Below are positions 8,647 through 17,426 of a stretch of DNA of 64,000 bases, in pieces; within the stretch, counting starts at the first letter, position 1; the number at the start of each line of letters is the position of its first letter. The stretch spans positions 744,001 through 808,000 of the forward strand of contig JACKHV010000001.1 of the NCBI GenBank assembly GCA_020638835.1. The letters are read 5' to 3'. This stretch comes from Planctomycetota bacterium (GTDB taxonomy: Bacteria > Planctomycetota > UBA1135 > GCA-002686595). Made by a program: the position numbers and the translations under genes. Under the pieces are notes generated by a model. The model saw only the letters and a program-made list of their open reading frames with translations, searched no databases and had not been told where the DNA came from.

Positions 8647-9867
8647 ATGAAGCCGACCATCGCGATCCTCGCCACGCTCGACACGAAGGGCCAAGAAGTC
8701 GGCTACCTGCGCGGCGAGGTCGAGGCGCTCGGCGGCCGCGCGCTCGTGATCGACATGGGCGTGGTGGGGGAACCCGGAACGCGCCCCGACGTGACGAACG
8801 CCGCGGTGGCGGAGGCGGGCGGGAAGTCGCTCGCCAAGCTGCGCAAGGCCCCAACGCGCCAGGAAGCGTCGCCGGTGATGGTCGCGGGCGCGACCAAGTT
8901 GCTGCAGGAACGCCTCGCTGCCGGCGAACTCGACGCCGTGATCGGCCTCGGCGGCACGCAGGGCACGTCGAACTGCACCGCCGTCATGCAGCAGCTGCCG
9001 TACGGTCTGTCCAAGGTGATGCTCTCGACCGTCGCCTCGGGCGACACCTCCGCCTTCGTCGGCATCAAGGACGTCACCATGATGTTCAGCGTGGGCGACC
9101 TGCTCGGCCTGAACCCGATCACGCGCAAGATGCTCGCGAACGCGGCGGGCGCGGCGTACGGCATGGCGATCAGCCGCGTGAAGCTCGACGTGCGCGAGTC
9201 CGGCAAGCCGGTGATCGGCATGACGAACCTCGGCGTCCTGACGCAGGGCGCGATGCGCGCGATCGAGCGCTTCCAAGCCGCCGGCTACGAAGTGATCGTG
9301 TTCCACGCCGTCGGCTCCGGCGGCCGCGCGATGGAGCAGATGATGAAGGAAGGCCTGATCACGGCCGTCTTCGACTACGCACTCGGCGAGATCGCCGACG
9401 AGCTGTTCCAAGGCCTGCGCGCGGGCGGCGCGGAACGCTTGACCGTCGCCGGCGAGCTCGGCCTGCCGCAGGTGATCTGCCCCGGCGGACTCGAACACAT
9501 CGGACTGCTCGTCGAACCGAACCAGGTGCCCGAGCGCTGGAAGGACCACAAGGTCGTCTTCCACAACCCGGTCATCCTCGCGCCGCGCCTCGACGAGGAA
9601 GAACTGCGCTCCGTCGCGCGCGAGGTCGCTCGGCGCCTGTCGAAGACGCGCGGCAGGGCGTGCTTCATGATGCCGGCGGCCGGGACGAGCTGCTACGGCG
9701 CCGAAGGCGGGCCCCTGCGCGACCCGCGCGGCGACCAGGCGTTCCTCGAGGAGATCCGGGCGCAGCTGCCGTCGTCGATCGAGATCGTCGTGCGCGACCT
9801 GCACGCGGAACACCCCGACTTCGTGGACGAAGCCGTCGACCGCTTGATCGCGCTGATCGAGGGCTAG
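8647..9867 (+). CDS. UPF0261 / Tm-1-like ATP-binding domain protein
   Basis: The 406-residue product matches the UPF0261 (Tm-1 N-terminal) family. It shows IAILATLDTKGQEVGYLR at the start, AVIGLGGTQGTSNCTAVM (about residue 100), STVASGDTSAFVG and VFHAVGSGGRAMEQM (about 220-233). The Gly-rich segments correspond to the ATP-binding part known from tomato Tm-1, where the domain inhibits tobamovirus replication. The bacterial function is unknown, though related genes are often near catabolic genes. It starts 4 nt after the PEP-hydrolase-like gene and is probably co-translated with it. Length is normal for the family. Confidence 0.85.
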   Translation: MKPTIAILATLDTKGQEVGYLRGEVEALGGRALVIDMGVVGEPGTRPDVTNAAVAEAGGKSLAKLRKAPTRQEASPVMVAGATKLLQERLAAGELDAVIGLGGTQGTSNCTAVMQQLPYGLSKVMLSTVASGDTSAFVGIKDVTMMFSVGDLLGLNPITRKMLANAAGAAYGMAISRVKLDVRESGKPVIGMTNLGVLTQGAMRAIERFQAAGYEVIVFHAVGSGGRAMEQMMKEGLITAVFDYALGEIADELFQGLRAGGAERLTVAGELGLPQVICPGGLEHIGLLVEPNQVPERWKDHKVVFHNPVILAPRLDEEELRSVAREVARRLSKTRGRACFMMPAAGTSCYGAEGGPLRDPRGDQAFLEEIRAQLPSSIEIVVRDLHAEHPDFVDEAVDRLIALIEG

Positions 9868-9920
9868 GTGAGGCGAAGGCGACTTGAGAGCGAGTTTCTC
9901 TCTGAGATAGGGACCATGCC

Positions 9921-10223
9921 ATGGAGAACGAGCCGGTCACCAGAGTCGTCATCTACGAGACCGAGGACGAGAAGGGGGATCGTCGCTCTCTCGCCGTCGA
10001 ATTGCGCAGCTCCGGCGAGCTCGTCATGGATGGTTGCGACAGCGGCCCGCTTGCCGAGAAGTTCTTCGGAGACTGGGACTACGAGTACTGGCGGACCGTG
10101 CCCGCTGACCGTGTGGGGGAGATCGCGCTGCGACTGATCGCGGAGCGGTTCGGTTCCGACACGAGCTTCCGAGCTTGGTTGGACCGGCACGGGATTCCGA
10201 GCCGATTCGACTGCTGGAGATGA
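9921..10223 (+). CDS. Small acidic hypothetical protein
   Basis: The 100-residue frame begins MENEPVTRVVIYETEDEKGD and ends with a basic/aromatic tail. It is rich in Asp, Glu and Trp, with no signal peptide, membrane segment or recognised domain. Codon use follows the neighbours (G/C in third positions), and overlapping frames on both strands look non-coding. It lies 53 nt after the UPF0261 gene on the same strand, so it may be read from that transcript. Function unknown. Confidence 0.55.
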   Translation: MENEPVTRVVIYETEDEKGDRRSLAVELRSSGELVMDGCDSGPLAEKFFGDWDYEYWRTVPADRVGEIALRLIAERFGSDTSFRAWLDRHGIPSRFDCWR

Positions 10224-10293
10224 GCTACCCGCGGTCTCCTCGTCGCCTTGGGAACTTCGTACCCCGGCCGCGACAGGCTGGGCGCGGGACGAC

Positions 10294-12048
10294 TCAAAGC
10301 TCTCCGGTCGCAATGAGGCGTTCGCGCGCCTCCGCGTGCTGCGGATCGATCGCGAGCGCCGCGCGCAGCTCCGCGGAACCTTCTTCGATCCGACCCGCGG
10401 CGAGCAACAAGCTGCCGACTTCGCAGCGCAAGTCGGCGTCGTTCGGACGCAGCGCCGCGGCCGCGCGCGCGTGGTTCAGCGCGTCACCGCGTCGGTCGAG
10501 CGCCCACAGGCTGCGCGCGCACTCGCCGTGCAGCTCCGCGAGCAGGGCGGGGACCCAGTCGGAGCTCGCGACCTCGTGGTGCGGTCGGGCGCCGAGCTCC
10601 AGGGAGCGACGGACGGTGGAAGTCGCCTCCGCCTCGTGACCCGCGAGCAGCTGCGCGCGCGCGAGCAACAGGCGCAGCCAGGCCGAGTCGGGGTCCCGAT
10701 CCACGGCGCGAGCCAGCGGTCGTTCGCCGCCGGGTGCGGCCGCCAACAAGTGCAGCTGTCCGAGCCGCAGGTCGGTGTTCGCGGGCGGCAGCGGGCTGAT
10801 CGCGCGCAGCTCGTTCAGGCGCGACGCGGCCTCGCGAGCGCGCAACACGCGCTCGGTGGGATCGAGCTGGGGCCCCATCGCCAGGTCGAACGCCTGGTCG
10901 GCGCGGCGTTCGTGCACGCGCACCCAGGCGCTGTGCCCGACCCAGGCGAAGACGAGCGCGGCGAGCGGGAGCGCGACCTTCCCCGCGCGCGTCCACTTGC
11001 CGTTCATCTTGAGGCGCCACGGCCCGAAGGCTGCGTGCGGCGCGCGCAGTGACCGCCACGTCGCGATGGTGAACCACGCGAGCAAGCCGCCCAGCGACAA
11101 GGACATCAAGAACGGCACGCGCCCGTAGAGCCCGCGGAAGACGAGCAGTCCGACGAGGAACACGACCGCCGCTGCGAGCTCCTCGGGCCAGCTCAGGGTC
11201 CACGGCTTGCGCGGTCGGCCCTTGTCGAGTTTGCGGAAGAGCGTCGGCTTGGCGAGTCCGAAGCCGACCGCGCCGCTCGGACAGGCCGCGACGCAGTCGA
11301 GGTCGCGCAAGCACGATGAGCTGACCACGGTGCCGTAGGCCTCGAGCTCGTCGTGCACCTCGATGCCGGAACTGCACGCGGCCGTGCAGCGCCCGCAGGA
11401 CGAACAGTCGCCGACGCGCTTGATGCGTCCCGGCGTGATCCGGTCGGCGATGCGGAACAGCGCGCCGTATGGACAGCCGTACGCGCAGAAGGACCGCGAG
11501 CCGAGCAGCAGCGTCACGGCGAAGCCGACCACGAAGAAGGTCAGCAGCGCGATGCCGACGGGGGGGAGGTTGCGCCAGAAGTCGTGCGTCACGAACGACG
11601 CCCACGGCTTTCCGTCGTCGTGCATGCGCAGATCGGGCAGCGGATCGCCCGCCGCGAGGCGCGAGAGTTGCGGCCACAGGAACATGTACAGCGTCGCGCC
11701 GACGGGCACGAGCAGCAGTGTGCGCGAGCGCAGCGGCTTCGGACGGATGCGCAGCTTGTCGAGGATCCACTGCGAGCCGTCCTGCAGCGCGAGGATGTGG
11801 CAGCCCCACGAACAGAAGAAGCGGCCGAACAGCAGCACGCTGAGCAGCACGAGCACCATGAAGGCGAAGCCGGCGGTGACGACGCCGAGCTCGAGCGTGA
11901 CCATCAGCTCGTTCAGCTCGAGCGGCGCCAGCGTGCGGCCGGACAGCTTCCAGTGCGCGATGTGTGCCGCGAACAGGAGGTGCACGCCGAGCAGCGTCCA
12001 GGCACGCCGGCGGGCGTAGGGCTTGTGCGTGTCGAGTGGGCGTGGCAT
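10294..12048 (-). CDS. NapH/NosR-like membrane 4Fe-4S protein with C-terminal TPR region
   Basis: The 584-residue product has transmembrane segments around residues 17-33, 50-75, 110-126 and 163-183, two further ones after 300, and one near 385. Between them are the paired motifs C79-SWG-C83 and C188-AYG-C192-P typical of NapH/NosR/CcoG-type quinol or thiol electron-transfer proteins. Two ferredoxin sites follow: C215xxC218xxC221xxxC225 and C246xxDxxC252xxxC256P, where Asp249 replaces the usual second Cys. From about residue 400 the chain is Ala/Leu/Arg-rich with TPR-like helices (the last repeat is AIDPQHAEARERLIATGEL), an unusual addition. The start at 12048 gives the expected short cytoplasmic lead. 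Likely role: membrane electron transfer, with the TPR part binding an unknown partner. Confidence 0.8.
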   Translation of the reverse strand: MPRPLDTHKPYARRRAWTLLGVHLLFAAHIAHWKLSGRTLAPLELNELMVTLELGVVTAGFAFMVLVLLSVLLFGRFFCSWGCHILALQDGSQWILDKLRIRPKPLRSRTLLLVPVGATLYMFLWPQLSRLAAGDPLPDLRMHDDGKPWASFVTHDFWRNLPPVGIALLTFFVVGFAVTLLLGSRSFCAYGCPYGALFRIADRITPGRIKRVGDCSSCGRCTAACSSGIEVHDELEAYGTVVSSSCLRDLDCVAACPSGAVGFGLAKPTLFRKLDKGRPRKPWTLSWPEELAAAVVFLVGLLVFRGLYGRVPFLMSLSLGGLLAWFTIATWRSLRAPHAAFGPWRLKMNGKWTRAGKVALPLAALVFAWVGHSAWVRVHERRADQAFDLAMGPQLDPTERVLRAREAASRLNELRAISPLPPANTDLRLGQLHLLAAAPGGERPLARAVDRDPDSAWLRLLLARAQLLAGHEAEATSTVRRSLELGARPHHEVASSDWVPALLAELHGECARSLWALDRRGDALNHARAAAALRPNDADLRCEVGSLLLAAGRIEEGSAELRAALAIDPQHAEARERLIATGEL

Positions 12049-12068
12049 GGCGCGGTGGCGGCTCAATA

Positions 12069-12074
12069 AAGATA
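12069..12074 (-). promoter_or_regulatory. -10-like box TATCTT upstream of the 4Fe-4S/TPR gene
   Basis: TATCTT on the minus strand ends 20 nt before the ATG at 12048, in an AT-richer island within the 225-nt divergent spacer (12049-12273). The remainder of the spacer shows no other clear signal. Confidence 0.35.
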
Positions 12075-12273
12075 CCAGCAGGTCCGAAGATCGGCGATCG
12101 GGGTGTCCGATCTCCAGCCCCGTTCGCCGCGCTCGGCAATCCGGGGGGCGGTGCGGGCGGCGTTCTGGAACGCTGGGTCGCGCCCCGGCGGCCGAAAAGC
12201 GGTCCCACGCGGTCCAGATTGTCCCCCGGAGTCCCTGGACCGATCCCTCGCCATCTTCTATCCCTGGCGGCCC

Positions 12274-13500
12274 ATGACCGACCACGCCCGCGCCGATCGC
12301 ACCAAGTCCGAGCAGCTGCGCCAGCGCTCCGAGGAGGTCGGTCGGCAACTCGCCTCCAGCCTGCACGACCTGCTCGCCAGCATGCCCGAGCAGAACTGGC
12401 GTCCGCAGGCGTTGGCGGACGTCCTGGGTCAGACGGTGCTCACCACCGGGCGCCTGCTGCGCGGCGCGACCAATCCGAACCCGCTCGGCACGCTGATCCA
12501 GCTGCCCGGTCCGCAGCCGCTGCGGCGCTGCGTGAACGCTGCCGTGCGCGCCGGAGGCGACGAGAAGCTGGGCGAGCGAGCGGCGAAGGCGATCGACGCC
12601 TTCGGCGAGCTGATCCTGATGCACTCAGGAGGACGCGCGGAGTTCGCTTCGATCCTCTCGACCTGGGTACCCGAGTCGCGGCGCGAGTTCGAGATGCGCC
12701 GCCGCCAAGCGATGTTCCGAGCGGCCATCGAGCTCAAGGGAGCGCAGCAGGAGATCGAGGTGCTCTCCGCCGTGATGGCGCTCTCCGACGCGCGCGACGG
12801 CATCGACCTCACCGTGATCCAAGGTTCGCTCGGCGTGCAGCGCCATCGCCCGGGCGTGCTCGTCGAGGTCGGCGCGCTCGAGATCGACCTCGAGAGCGTC
12901 GAGGACGCGATGCGCCTGCGCAAGCGCAAGGGGACCGGCCCCTTCGGCCTCGGTGCGCTCGACAAGTACTGCGTCAACCGGCCCGCCACCGTACAGGTGC
13001 ACAAGCTCGGCAAGCGCGCGCGCTTCAGCCTGGCGGACGAGACCTTCGGTGCGGAGTCGACGGTCGACTACTGGATCGCTCACCACCATCCGTGTGGCCT
13101 CGAGCTGCTCGAGAATCTGGAGGGGACGGGCGAGCCGTACTTCTACTCCGTCGTGTCCTTCCCGATCCACAAGCTGGTGATCGATACGCTCGTTCATCGC
13201 GAACTCGTCTCCGAGAAGGAGCCCTGGCTGATGATGAACTGGTCGATCGGCGAGGAAGCAGCACGTCCGGCGCAGCTCGAGCGCTCGCTCGATCGGATCG
13301 AGACGCACGAGACCGTGAGCATCACCGGCTACGGTTCGCAGCACCTGCGGCTGCCCGAAGCGCCGAACTACGTGCCGTTGATGCGCGACCTCTTCGGTCA
13401 CTTGGGCTACGACTCCCGCGAGTTCCGGCACGCGCGCGTCATGATCGAGTACCCGCTGTTCGGCGCCCAGGCGTCGCTCGTGCAGCCCGTGCGCCACTAG
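12274..13500 (+). CDS. Conserved-looking hypothetical protein, 408 aa
   Basis: The product starts MTDHARADRTKSEQLRQRSE and has a helical, charged N-terminal half. The C-terminal half is mixed alpha/beta, with features such as GPFGLGALDKYC, WIAHHHPCGLELL and LMMNWSIGEEAA. There is no signal peptide or membrane segment, so it is probably cytoplasmic. I do not recognise the family. An in-frame upstream ATG at 12103 would add 57 low-complexity residues. The ATG at 12274 is preferred because it follows a TATCCC box by 9 nt. Its stop codon (13498-13500) overlaps the stop of the convergent nagB-like gene. Confidence 0.7.
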   Translation: MTDHARADRTKSEQLRQRSEEVGRQLASSLHDLLASMPEQNWRPQALADVLGQTVLTTGRLLRGATNPNPLGTLIQLPGPQPLRRCVNAAVRAGGDEKLGERAAKAIDAFGELILMHSGGRAEFASILSTWVPESRREFEMRRRQAMFRAAIELKGAQQEIEVLSAVMALSDARDGIDLTVIQGSLGVQRHRPGVLVEVGALEIDLESVEDAMRLRKRKGTGPFGLGALDKYCVNRPATVQVHKLGKRARFSLADETFGAESTVDYWIAHHHPCGLELLENLEGTGEPYFYSVVSFPIHKLVIDTLVHRELVSEKEPWLMMNWSIGEEAARPAQLERSLDRIETHETVSITGYGSQHLRLPEAPNYVPLMRDLFGHLGYDSREFRHARVMIEYPLFGAQASLVQPVRH

Positions 13501-14297
13501 TCGCGATGGAGCTCGCCGGCGGCCGCCGCGTCGCACCACAGCTCGGCGCCCGAATGCTCGCGCAACAGCGTCGCGGGAATGGCTGAACTCACCAGCGAAT
13601 GCAGCAACTCGCGCACGATCCGAGCCTTCGACCGTCCCAGTGCGACGAGGCGCAGGCGACGCGCGTCCCGGATCGTGGCGATACCCACCGTCACCGCGCG
13701 GCGCGGAACCTCCTCGCCCGGTCCGAAGTCCGGCCGATTCGCTCGCCGCGTCGACTCGGACAGCTGCACGACGCGCGTGCGTGAGTCGGCCGTCGCGCCC
13801 GGCTCGTTGAAGGCGACGTGGCCGTTGAGCCCGATCCCGAGCAACTGCCAGGCAATGCCGCCCGACTCGACGATCGCGCGTTCGTAGTCGGCGCAGGCTC
13901 CGTCGAGTCCTTCCGTGCGGTCACACTCGACCGGGAACTTCGCGCGCTCGTCGGGGTGACCGATGCGTCGGTAGAGCACCTCGCGCATCCGCGCGCGGAA
14001 GCTCGCCGGGTGGTCGCGGGGGAGGCCCAAGTACTCGTCCAGGTGGAAGCTCGTGAGCCGTGAGAGGTCGAGGCGTTCTTCCGCGACGAGGCGCGCGAAC
14101 TCGGCGTAGAGCGCGAGCGGCGTGCGGCCGGTCGCAAGGCCGAGCACGGGATCGCGGTTCGCTGCGAGCTCTCCGCGTACGACGTCGACCAGCTCCCGTG
14201 CGAGCAGCGCGGCGAGCTCCGGCGCCGAGTCGACGACGAACACGCGCAGCGGGAGTCCGTGCAGTTCGCGGACGCTCGGCCGGGGGGGGACGTGCAT
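13497..14297 (-). CDS. nagB: Glucosamine-6-phosphate deaminase family protein
   Basis: The 266-residue product fits NagB, which converts glucosamine-6-phosphate to fructose-6-phosphate and ammonia. Visible motifs: LGLATGRTP (52-60, phosphate loop), TSFHLDEYLGL (82-92, with Asp87 as the likely base) and LLGIGLNGHVAFNEPG (152-167, with His160 and Glu165). Asn158 replaces the Asp of the E. coli enzyme, as in Gram-positive NagB. Length is normal. The stop TAG at 13499-13497 overlaps the stop TAG of the convergent gene by two bases, leaving no room for a terminator between them. NagB paralogues and 6-phosphogluconolactonases share the fold; the HLDEYLGL motif favours NagB. Confidence 0.88.
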   Translation of the reverse strand: MHVPPRPSVRELHGLPLRVFVVDSAPELAALLARELVDVVRGELAANRDPVLGLATGRTPLALYAEFARLVAEERLDLSRLTSFHLDEYLGLPRDHPASFRARMREVLYRRIGHPDERAKFPVECDRTEGLDGACADYERAIVESGGIAWQLLGIGLNGHVAFNEPGATADSRTRVVQLSESTRRANRPDFGPGEEVPRRAVTVGIATIRDARRLRLVALGRSKARIVRELLHSLVSSAIPATLLREHSGAELWCDAAAAGELHRD

Positions 14298-14375
14298 GGC
14301 CCGGATCGTGGAACGCGCGGCGAAGTCTGTCCAGTGTGCTTGCCTCGGCGCGGCGCGAGCCTTTCACTCGCGTGC

Positions 14376-15221
14376 ATGCCGCTCCGCCGTCCGCGCCGCG
14401 TGCGCCTCGTCCTCGCGCTCGTCGCGCTGCCCTTCCTCATCGCGCTCGCCTGGGCCGCATCGGCGGAGCGACGCAGCGAACCCGGCCCGCTGCTGCTGGT
14501 CGGCGGAGGCACCACCTTGCCCGTCTTCTGCGCGCGCGCGCTCGAGCTCACCGGCGGCGCCGATGCGGTCGTGCTGATCGTTCCGCAGAGCTCCGCCGAT
14601 CCCGACGCGGGCCTCGGCAGCATCGAGATGTGGCGCGAAGCGGGCGCGCGGGACGTGACGCGGCTCGAGCTCTCCGACCCGGACGCCGCCCGCCGCGCGA
14701 TCCGCCGCGCCGACCTGATCTGGATGCCCGGCGGCGACCAGTCGCGGCTCGTGGAGGCGCTCACCGCCGCGGACCTGCTCGGCGAGCTGCGCGATCGCCA
14801 CGCGCGAGGCGCCCTGGTCGGCGGGACCAGCGCCGGGGCGGCGGCGGCGCCCGAGTGGATGATCACCGGAAAGGCCGTGCCGGTGCGCCTCGAGGCGGGG
14901 GCGACCGACCTCGCCGCGGGCCTCGGGCTCTGGCCCGGCGTTACCGTGGACCAACACTTCCTGCGGCGCGAGCGCTGGAACCGCTTCGTGGAGGCCGTCC
15001 TCTCGCATCCGGACCGCCTGGGGGTCGCGCTCGGCGAATCGACCGGAGTCTTGGTCCGCGGCGCAGAACTCGAGGTGATCGGCGCGCACAACGTCGTTGT
15101 GCTGGATGCGCGGGACGCCGAGGTCCTTCCCGTGAAGAAGGGCGAGGTTCCGGCCGCGACCGGTCTGCGCATGCACGTCCTGCGGGACGGGATGCGTTTC
15201 GAGTGGGTGAAGACCGAGTAG
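14376..15221 (+). CDS. Cyanophycinase-like peptidase S51, membrane-anchored or exported
   Basis: The 281-residue product has a basic N-terminus and a hydrophobic segment (about 10-28) that acts as signal or anchor. The S51 fold follows: LLLVGGGTTLP (40-49), IWMPGGDQSRL (115-125), and the nucleophile elbow LVGGTSAGAAA with Ser152 (148-157). VDQHFLRRERWNRF follows, matching the DQHF/Arg segment of cyanophycinases. The enzyme class cleaves beta-Asp-Arg dipeptides from cyanophycin. An extracytoplasmic location would point to use of external polymer or to another isoaspartyl substrate. The start is chosen at the ATG before the basic/hydrophobic leader. It is divergent from nagB with a 78-nt spacer. 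Confidence 0.82.
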   Translation: MPLRRPRRVRLVLALVALPFLIALAWAASAERRSEPGPLLLVGGGTTLPVFCARALELTGGADAVVLIVPQSSADPDAGLGSIEMWREAGARDVTRLELSDPDAARRAIRRADLIWMPGGDQSRLVEALTAADLLGELRDRHARGALVGGTSAGAAAAPEWMITGKAVPVRLEAGATDLAAGLGLWPGVTVDQHFLRRERWNRFVEAVLSHPDRLGVALGESTGVLVRGAELEVIGAHNVVVLDARDAEVLPVKKGEVPAATGLRMHVLRDGMRFEWVKTE

Positions 15222-15258
15222 CGGACGAACTCGGGCACGATCCTCCCGCGCGGATACG

Positions 15259-16434
15259 ATGGAGCGCGTGGAGAACGTCGGAAGAGGCGCGGGCTCGCGG
15301 CTGCGGGTCGCCTTCCTGATCGATCGCTGGCAACCGAGCCGCGGCGGCGCCGAGTCCGCGTTGGCCGGCTTCGCGGCGCACCTCGAGCTCCGCGGCCACG
15401 AGGTGCACGCGATCGGCGAGCGTGGCCCGCTCGCGACGGAACCGGCGCCAGGTCACTTCCACGCCGTGCAGCCGAGCGGCCTGACGCGCGGCGCGCGCGA
15501 ACGCAGCCTGGGCGAGCGCATGCTGCAGGCGGCGGACGAACTCGGCGCGCAGGTCACGATCGGCGTGCGACACCTGCCGCGCGTCGACCTCTACTGGCCG
15601 CACGGTGGATCGCACGCCGAGACGCTGCGCCTCGCGGACAAGCCGGCGCGCGGGCGGCACCGCGTGTTCCTCGAGCTCGAGCGGCAAGTCGTCACGCAGG
15701 GCGCACGCAAGGTGATCTGCGTCAGCGAGACCGTGCGCGAGGAGTTCGCCCGGCACTACCCCGAGAGCGCGAACCGCCTCGTCGTCGTGCCGAACGGCGT
15801 CGACCTCGACCGTCACCATCCGCGCTTGCGTCGACGCGCGCGCGAGAAGCTGTTCGCGAAGTGTGCCTTCCGCGACGACGCGCCGCTGATCAGCTTCGTG
15901 GGGCGCAACGCGGAACTGAAGGGGCTCGACATCCTGCTCGAGTCGCTCGTGCCTTTGCTGGAGCGTCGCTGGCGGCTCGTCGTCGCGGGGCCGCGCGAGC
16001 TCGCGCCCTGGCGTGCGTACGCGCTGCGGCTCGGCCTCGGTGCGGACCGCGTCGCGATGTTCGAGGAGCTGGACGGACGGGATCTCGCCGCCGGGTCGGA
16101 TCTGCTCGTGCTGCCCAGCCGCCGCGACCCGTGTCCGCTGGTCGTGCTCGAGGCGCTCGCGGCGGGAACGCCCGTGCTCGTCTCCGACCGCGTGGGGTCG
16201 CGCGACGCGATCCGGACGATCGCGGCGGGGGAAGTCGTCGCGCCGCTCGAGGAACGCCCCGCGTGGACCGGCGCCCTGCGCGGGCGCCTGGCGCGTCTTC
16301 ACGAGAAACCCACCGACCACGAGGTCGTGCGCGCCTGCGTGCGGGAACGCTCGACCGAAAAGTGGTGGATGCGACTCGAACAACTGGTGGTGGAAACGGC
16401 AGAGTGCCGAGACCGACTCCACCAATCATCATGA
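15259..16434 (+). CDS. Glycosyltransferase family 4
   Basis: The 391-residue product is a GT-B type retaining glycosyltransferase. It has VAFLIDRWQPSRGGAESAL at the donor/acceptor cleft, VPNGVDLDRHHP in the middle, and the family 4 C-terminal motif around LLVLPSRRDPCPLVVLEALAAGTPVL, giving the Glu pair for the nucleotide sugar (one Glu position is Asp). A TACGAT box overlaps the ATG at 15259, so the in-frame GTG at 15268 is an alternative start for a leaderless message. The stop overlaps the next gene's ATG (ATGA). Likely role: envelope polysaccharide or LPS core assembly. Substrate not inferable. Confidence 0.87.
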   Translation: MERVENVGRGAGSRLRVAFLIDRWQPSRGGAESALAGFAAHLELRGHEVHAIGERGPLATEPAPGHFHAVQPSGLTRGARERSLGERMLQAADELGAQVTIGVRHLPRVDLYWPHGGSHAETLRLADKPARGRHRVFLELERQVVTQGARKVICVSETVREEFARHYPESANRLVVVPNGVDLDRHHPRLRRRAREKLFAKCAFRDDAPLISFVGRNAELKGLDILLESLVPLLERRWRLVVAGPRELAPWRAYALRLGLGADRVAMFEELDGRDLAAGSDLLVLPSRRDPCPLVVLEALAAGTPVLVSDRVGSRDAIRTIAAGEVVAPLEERPAWTGALRGRLARLHEKPTDHEVVRACVRERSTEKWWMRLEQLVVETAECRDRLHQSS

Positions 16435-16910
16435 TCCAGCTCACCCGCCTCGCCGTCTGCACGCTCGCGCTCGCCTGCTTCAGCTCCTGCTTCGTCTCGC
16501 GCGAGACGACCAACGTCCCGCTGTCCGCGGAACTGGTCGACCAACTCGAACCCGGTCGCACGACCGCGACCGAAGTCGCCGAGATCCTCGGCGCGCCCTC
16601 CGAGGTGGTGCAGCTCGGCTTCCGCTCGGCGTGGCGCTACGACCACGTCCGCGCCAAGCGCGCCGGCTTCAGCGTCATCGTCGTCACCTTGATCGACACC
16701 GACGCACGCACCGACCGCGTCTGGGTGTTCTTCGACGAGAACGACCTACTGACGAACGTCGGCAGCACCTTCCAGGCCGGCGGCTCGCAGTACCAGATGC
16801 CGTGGCAGAGCCGGGATTACCCCGAATCCGTTGCCGCGTCGAAGCCGAACGACGAGTCGGCCGACACGGCCTCGATCCCCGCTGGCTCGGGCGGGAGCGC
16901 CGCGCGGTGA
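16431..16910 (+). CDS. BamE/SmpA-like lipoprotein
   Basis: The 159-residue product has a short signal peptide with lipobox LALAC (Cys16). The next ~45 residues resemble the BamE/SmpA fold: a helix, then LEPGRTTATEVAEILGAPSE, a short strand and WRYDH. The rest (VIVVTLIDTDARTDRVWVFFDENDLL) continues the beta sheet, and the tail is Ser/Ala-rich. BamE proteins assist outer-membrane protein assembly, but many small lipoproteins use the same fold for other purposes. It overlaps the glycosyltransferase stop (ATGA at 16431-16434) and the next gene's start (GTGA), so the three genes form a translationally coupled unit. Confidence 0.75.
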   Translation: MIQLTRLAVCTLALACFSSCFVSRETTNVPLSAELVDQLEPGRTTATEVAEILGAPSEVVQLGFRSAWRYDHVRAKRAGFSVIVVTLIDTDARTDRVWVFFDENDLLTNVGSTFQAGGSQYQMPWQSRDYPESVAASKPNDESADTASIPAGSGGSAAR

Positions 16911-17368
16911 AGCGGCTCTCGCTCGCGGCCCTCGTCGCGGCTGCGTGCTCCGTCGGGTGCGTCTCGCTGCAGTGGAACCGGTCGTCGCTGCACCAACCGA
17001 TCGACGAGTCGCGCACGACGCACTTCCAGATCGGCGCCAGCTCGATGACGGAAGCGCTCTACGGCTTGGGTGCGCCGCTCTACGTCTGGGAACTGCCGCG
17101 CGGCCACGTCGCGCTCGCCTGGGGCTGGTTCGACTCGCGCACCCTGAGCGTGCAGCTTAGCATCCCGACGAAGTCACCGGCCGACCCGTCCTTCCAGTTC
17201 AGCCAGATCGACAACCGCCTGCGCGGCTACGTGCTCGCGTTCGACCAGGAGGATCAGCTCGTGTTCGTGAAGCGCGGCTACCTGGCCGAGATCGCCGACG
17301 AGCTGCGCCGCCGTCCGAGCTTCGACGTCGAGCGGGCCGAGGAAGTGCTCCGGAACGAGGCGGACTGA
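16907..17368 (+). CDS. Small lipoprotein, partner of the BamE-like gene
   Basis: The 153-residue product starts with GTG at 16907, overlapping the previous stop by GTGA. The leader VKRLSLAALVAAACSVGC ends in a lipobox (SVGC, Cys18). The mature part contains FQIGASSMTEALYGLGAPLYVWELPRGHVALAWGWF, which echoes the LG-x-P turn of the BamE-like neighbour. The pair may therefore be diverged relatives. No catalytic motif. Presumed periplasmic face of the outer membrane. Confidence 0.7.
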   Translation: MKRLSLAALVAAACSVGCVSLQWNRSSLHQPIDESRTTHFQIGASSMTEALYGLGAPLYVWELPRGHVALAWGWFDSRTLSVQLSIPTKSPADPSFQFSQIDNRLRGYVLAFDQEDQLVFVKRGYLAEIADELRRRPSFDVERAEEVLRNEAD

Positions 17369-17408
17369 GTCCGGCGGACGAGCCGCGCGCGCCCCGGCCG
17401 ACGCTTGG

Positions 17409-17414
17409 TAAGCT
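17409..17414 (+). promoter_or_regulatory. -10-like box TAAGCT upstream of the molybdopterin oxidoreductase
   Basis: GGTAAGCT ends 12 nt before the ATG at 17427. No -35 consensus is visible at 16-18 bp spacing. Confidence 0.35.
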
Positions 17415-17426
17415 CTGCGCCGCGCC

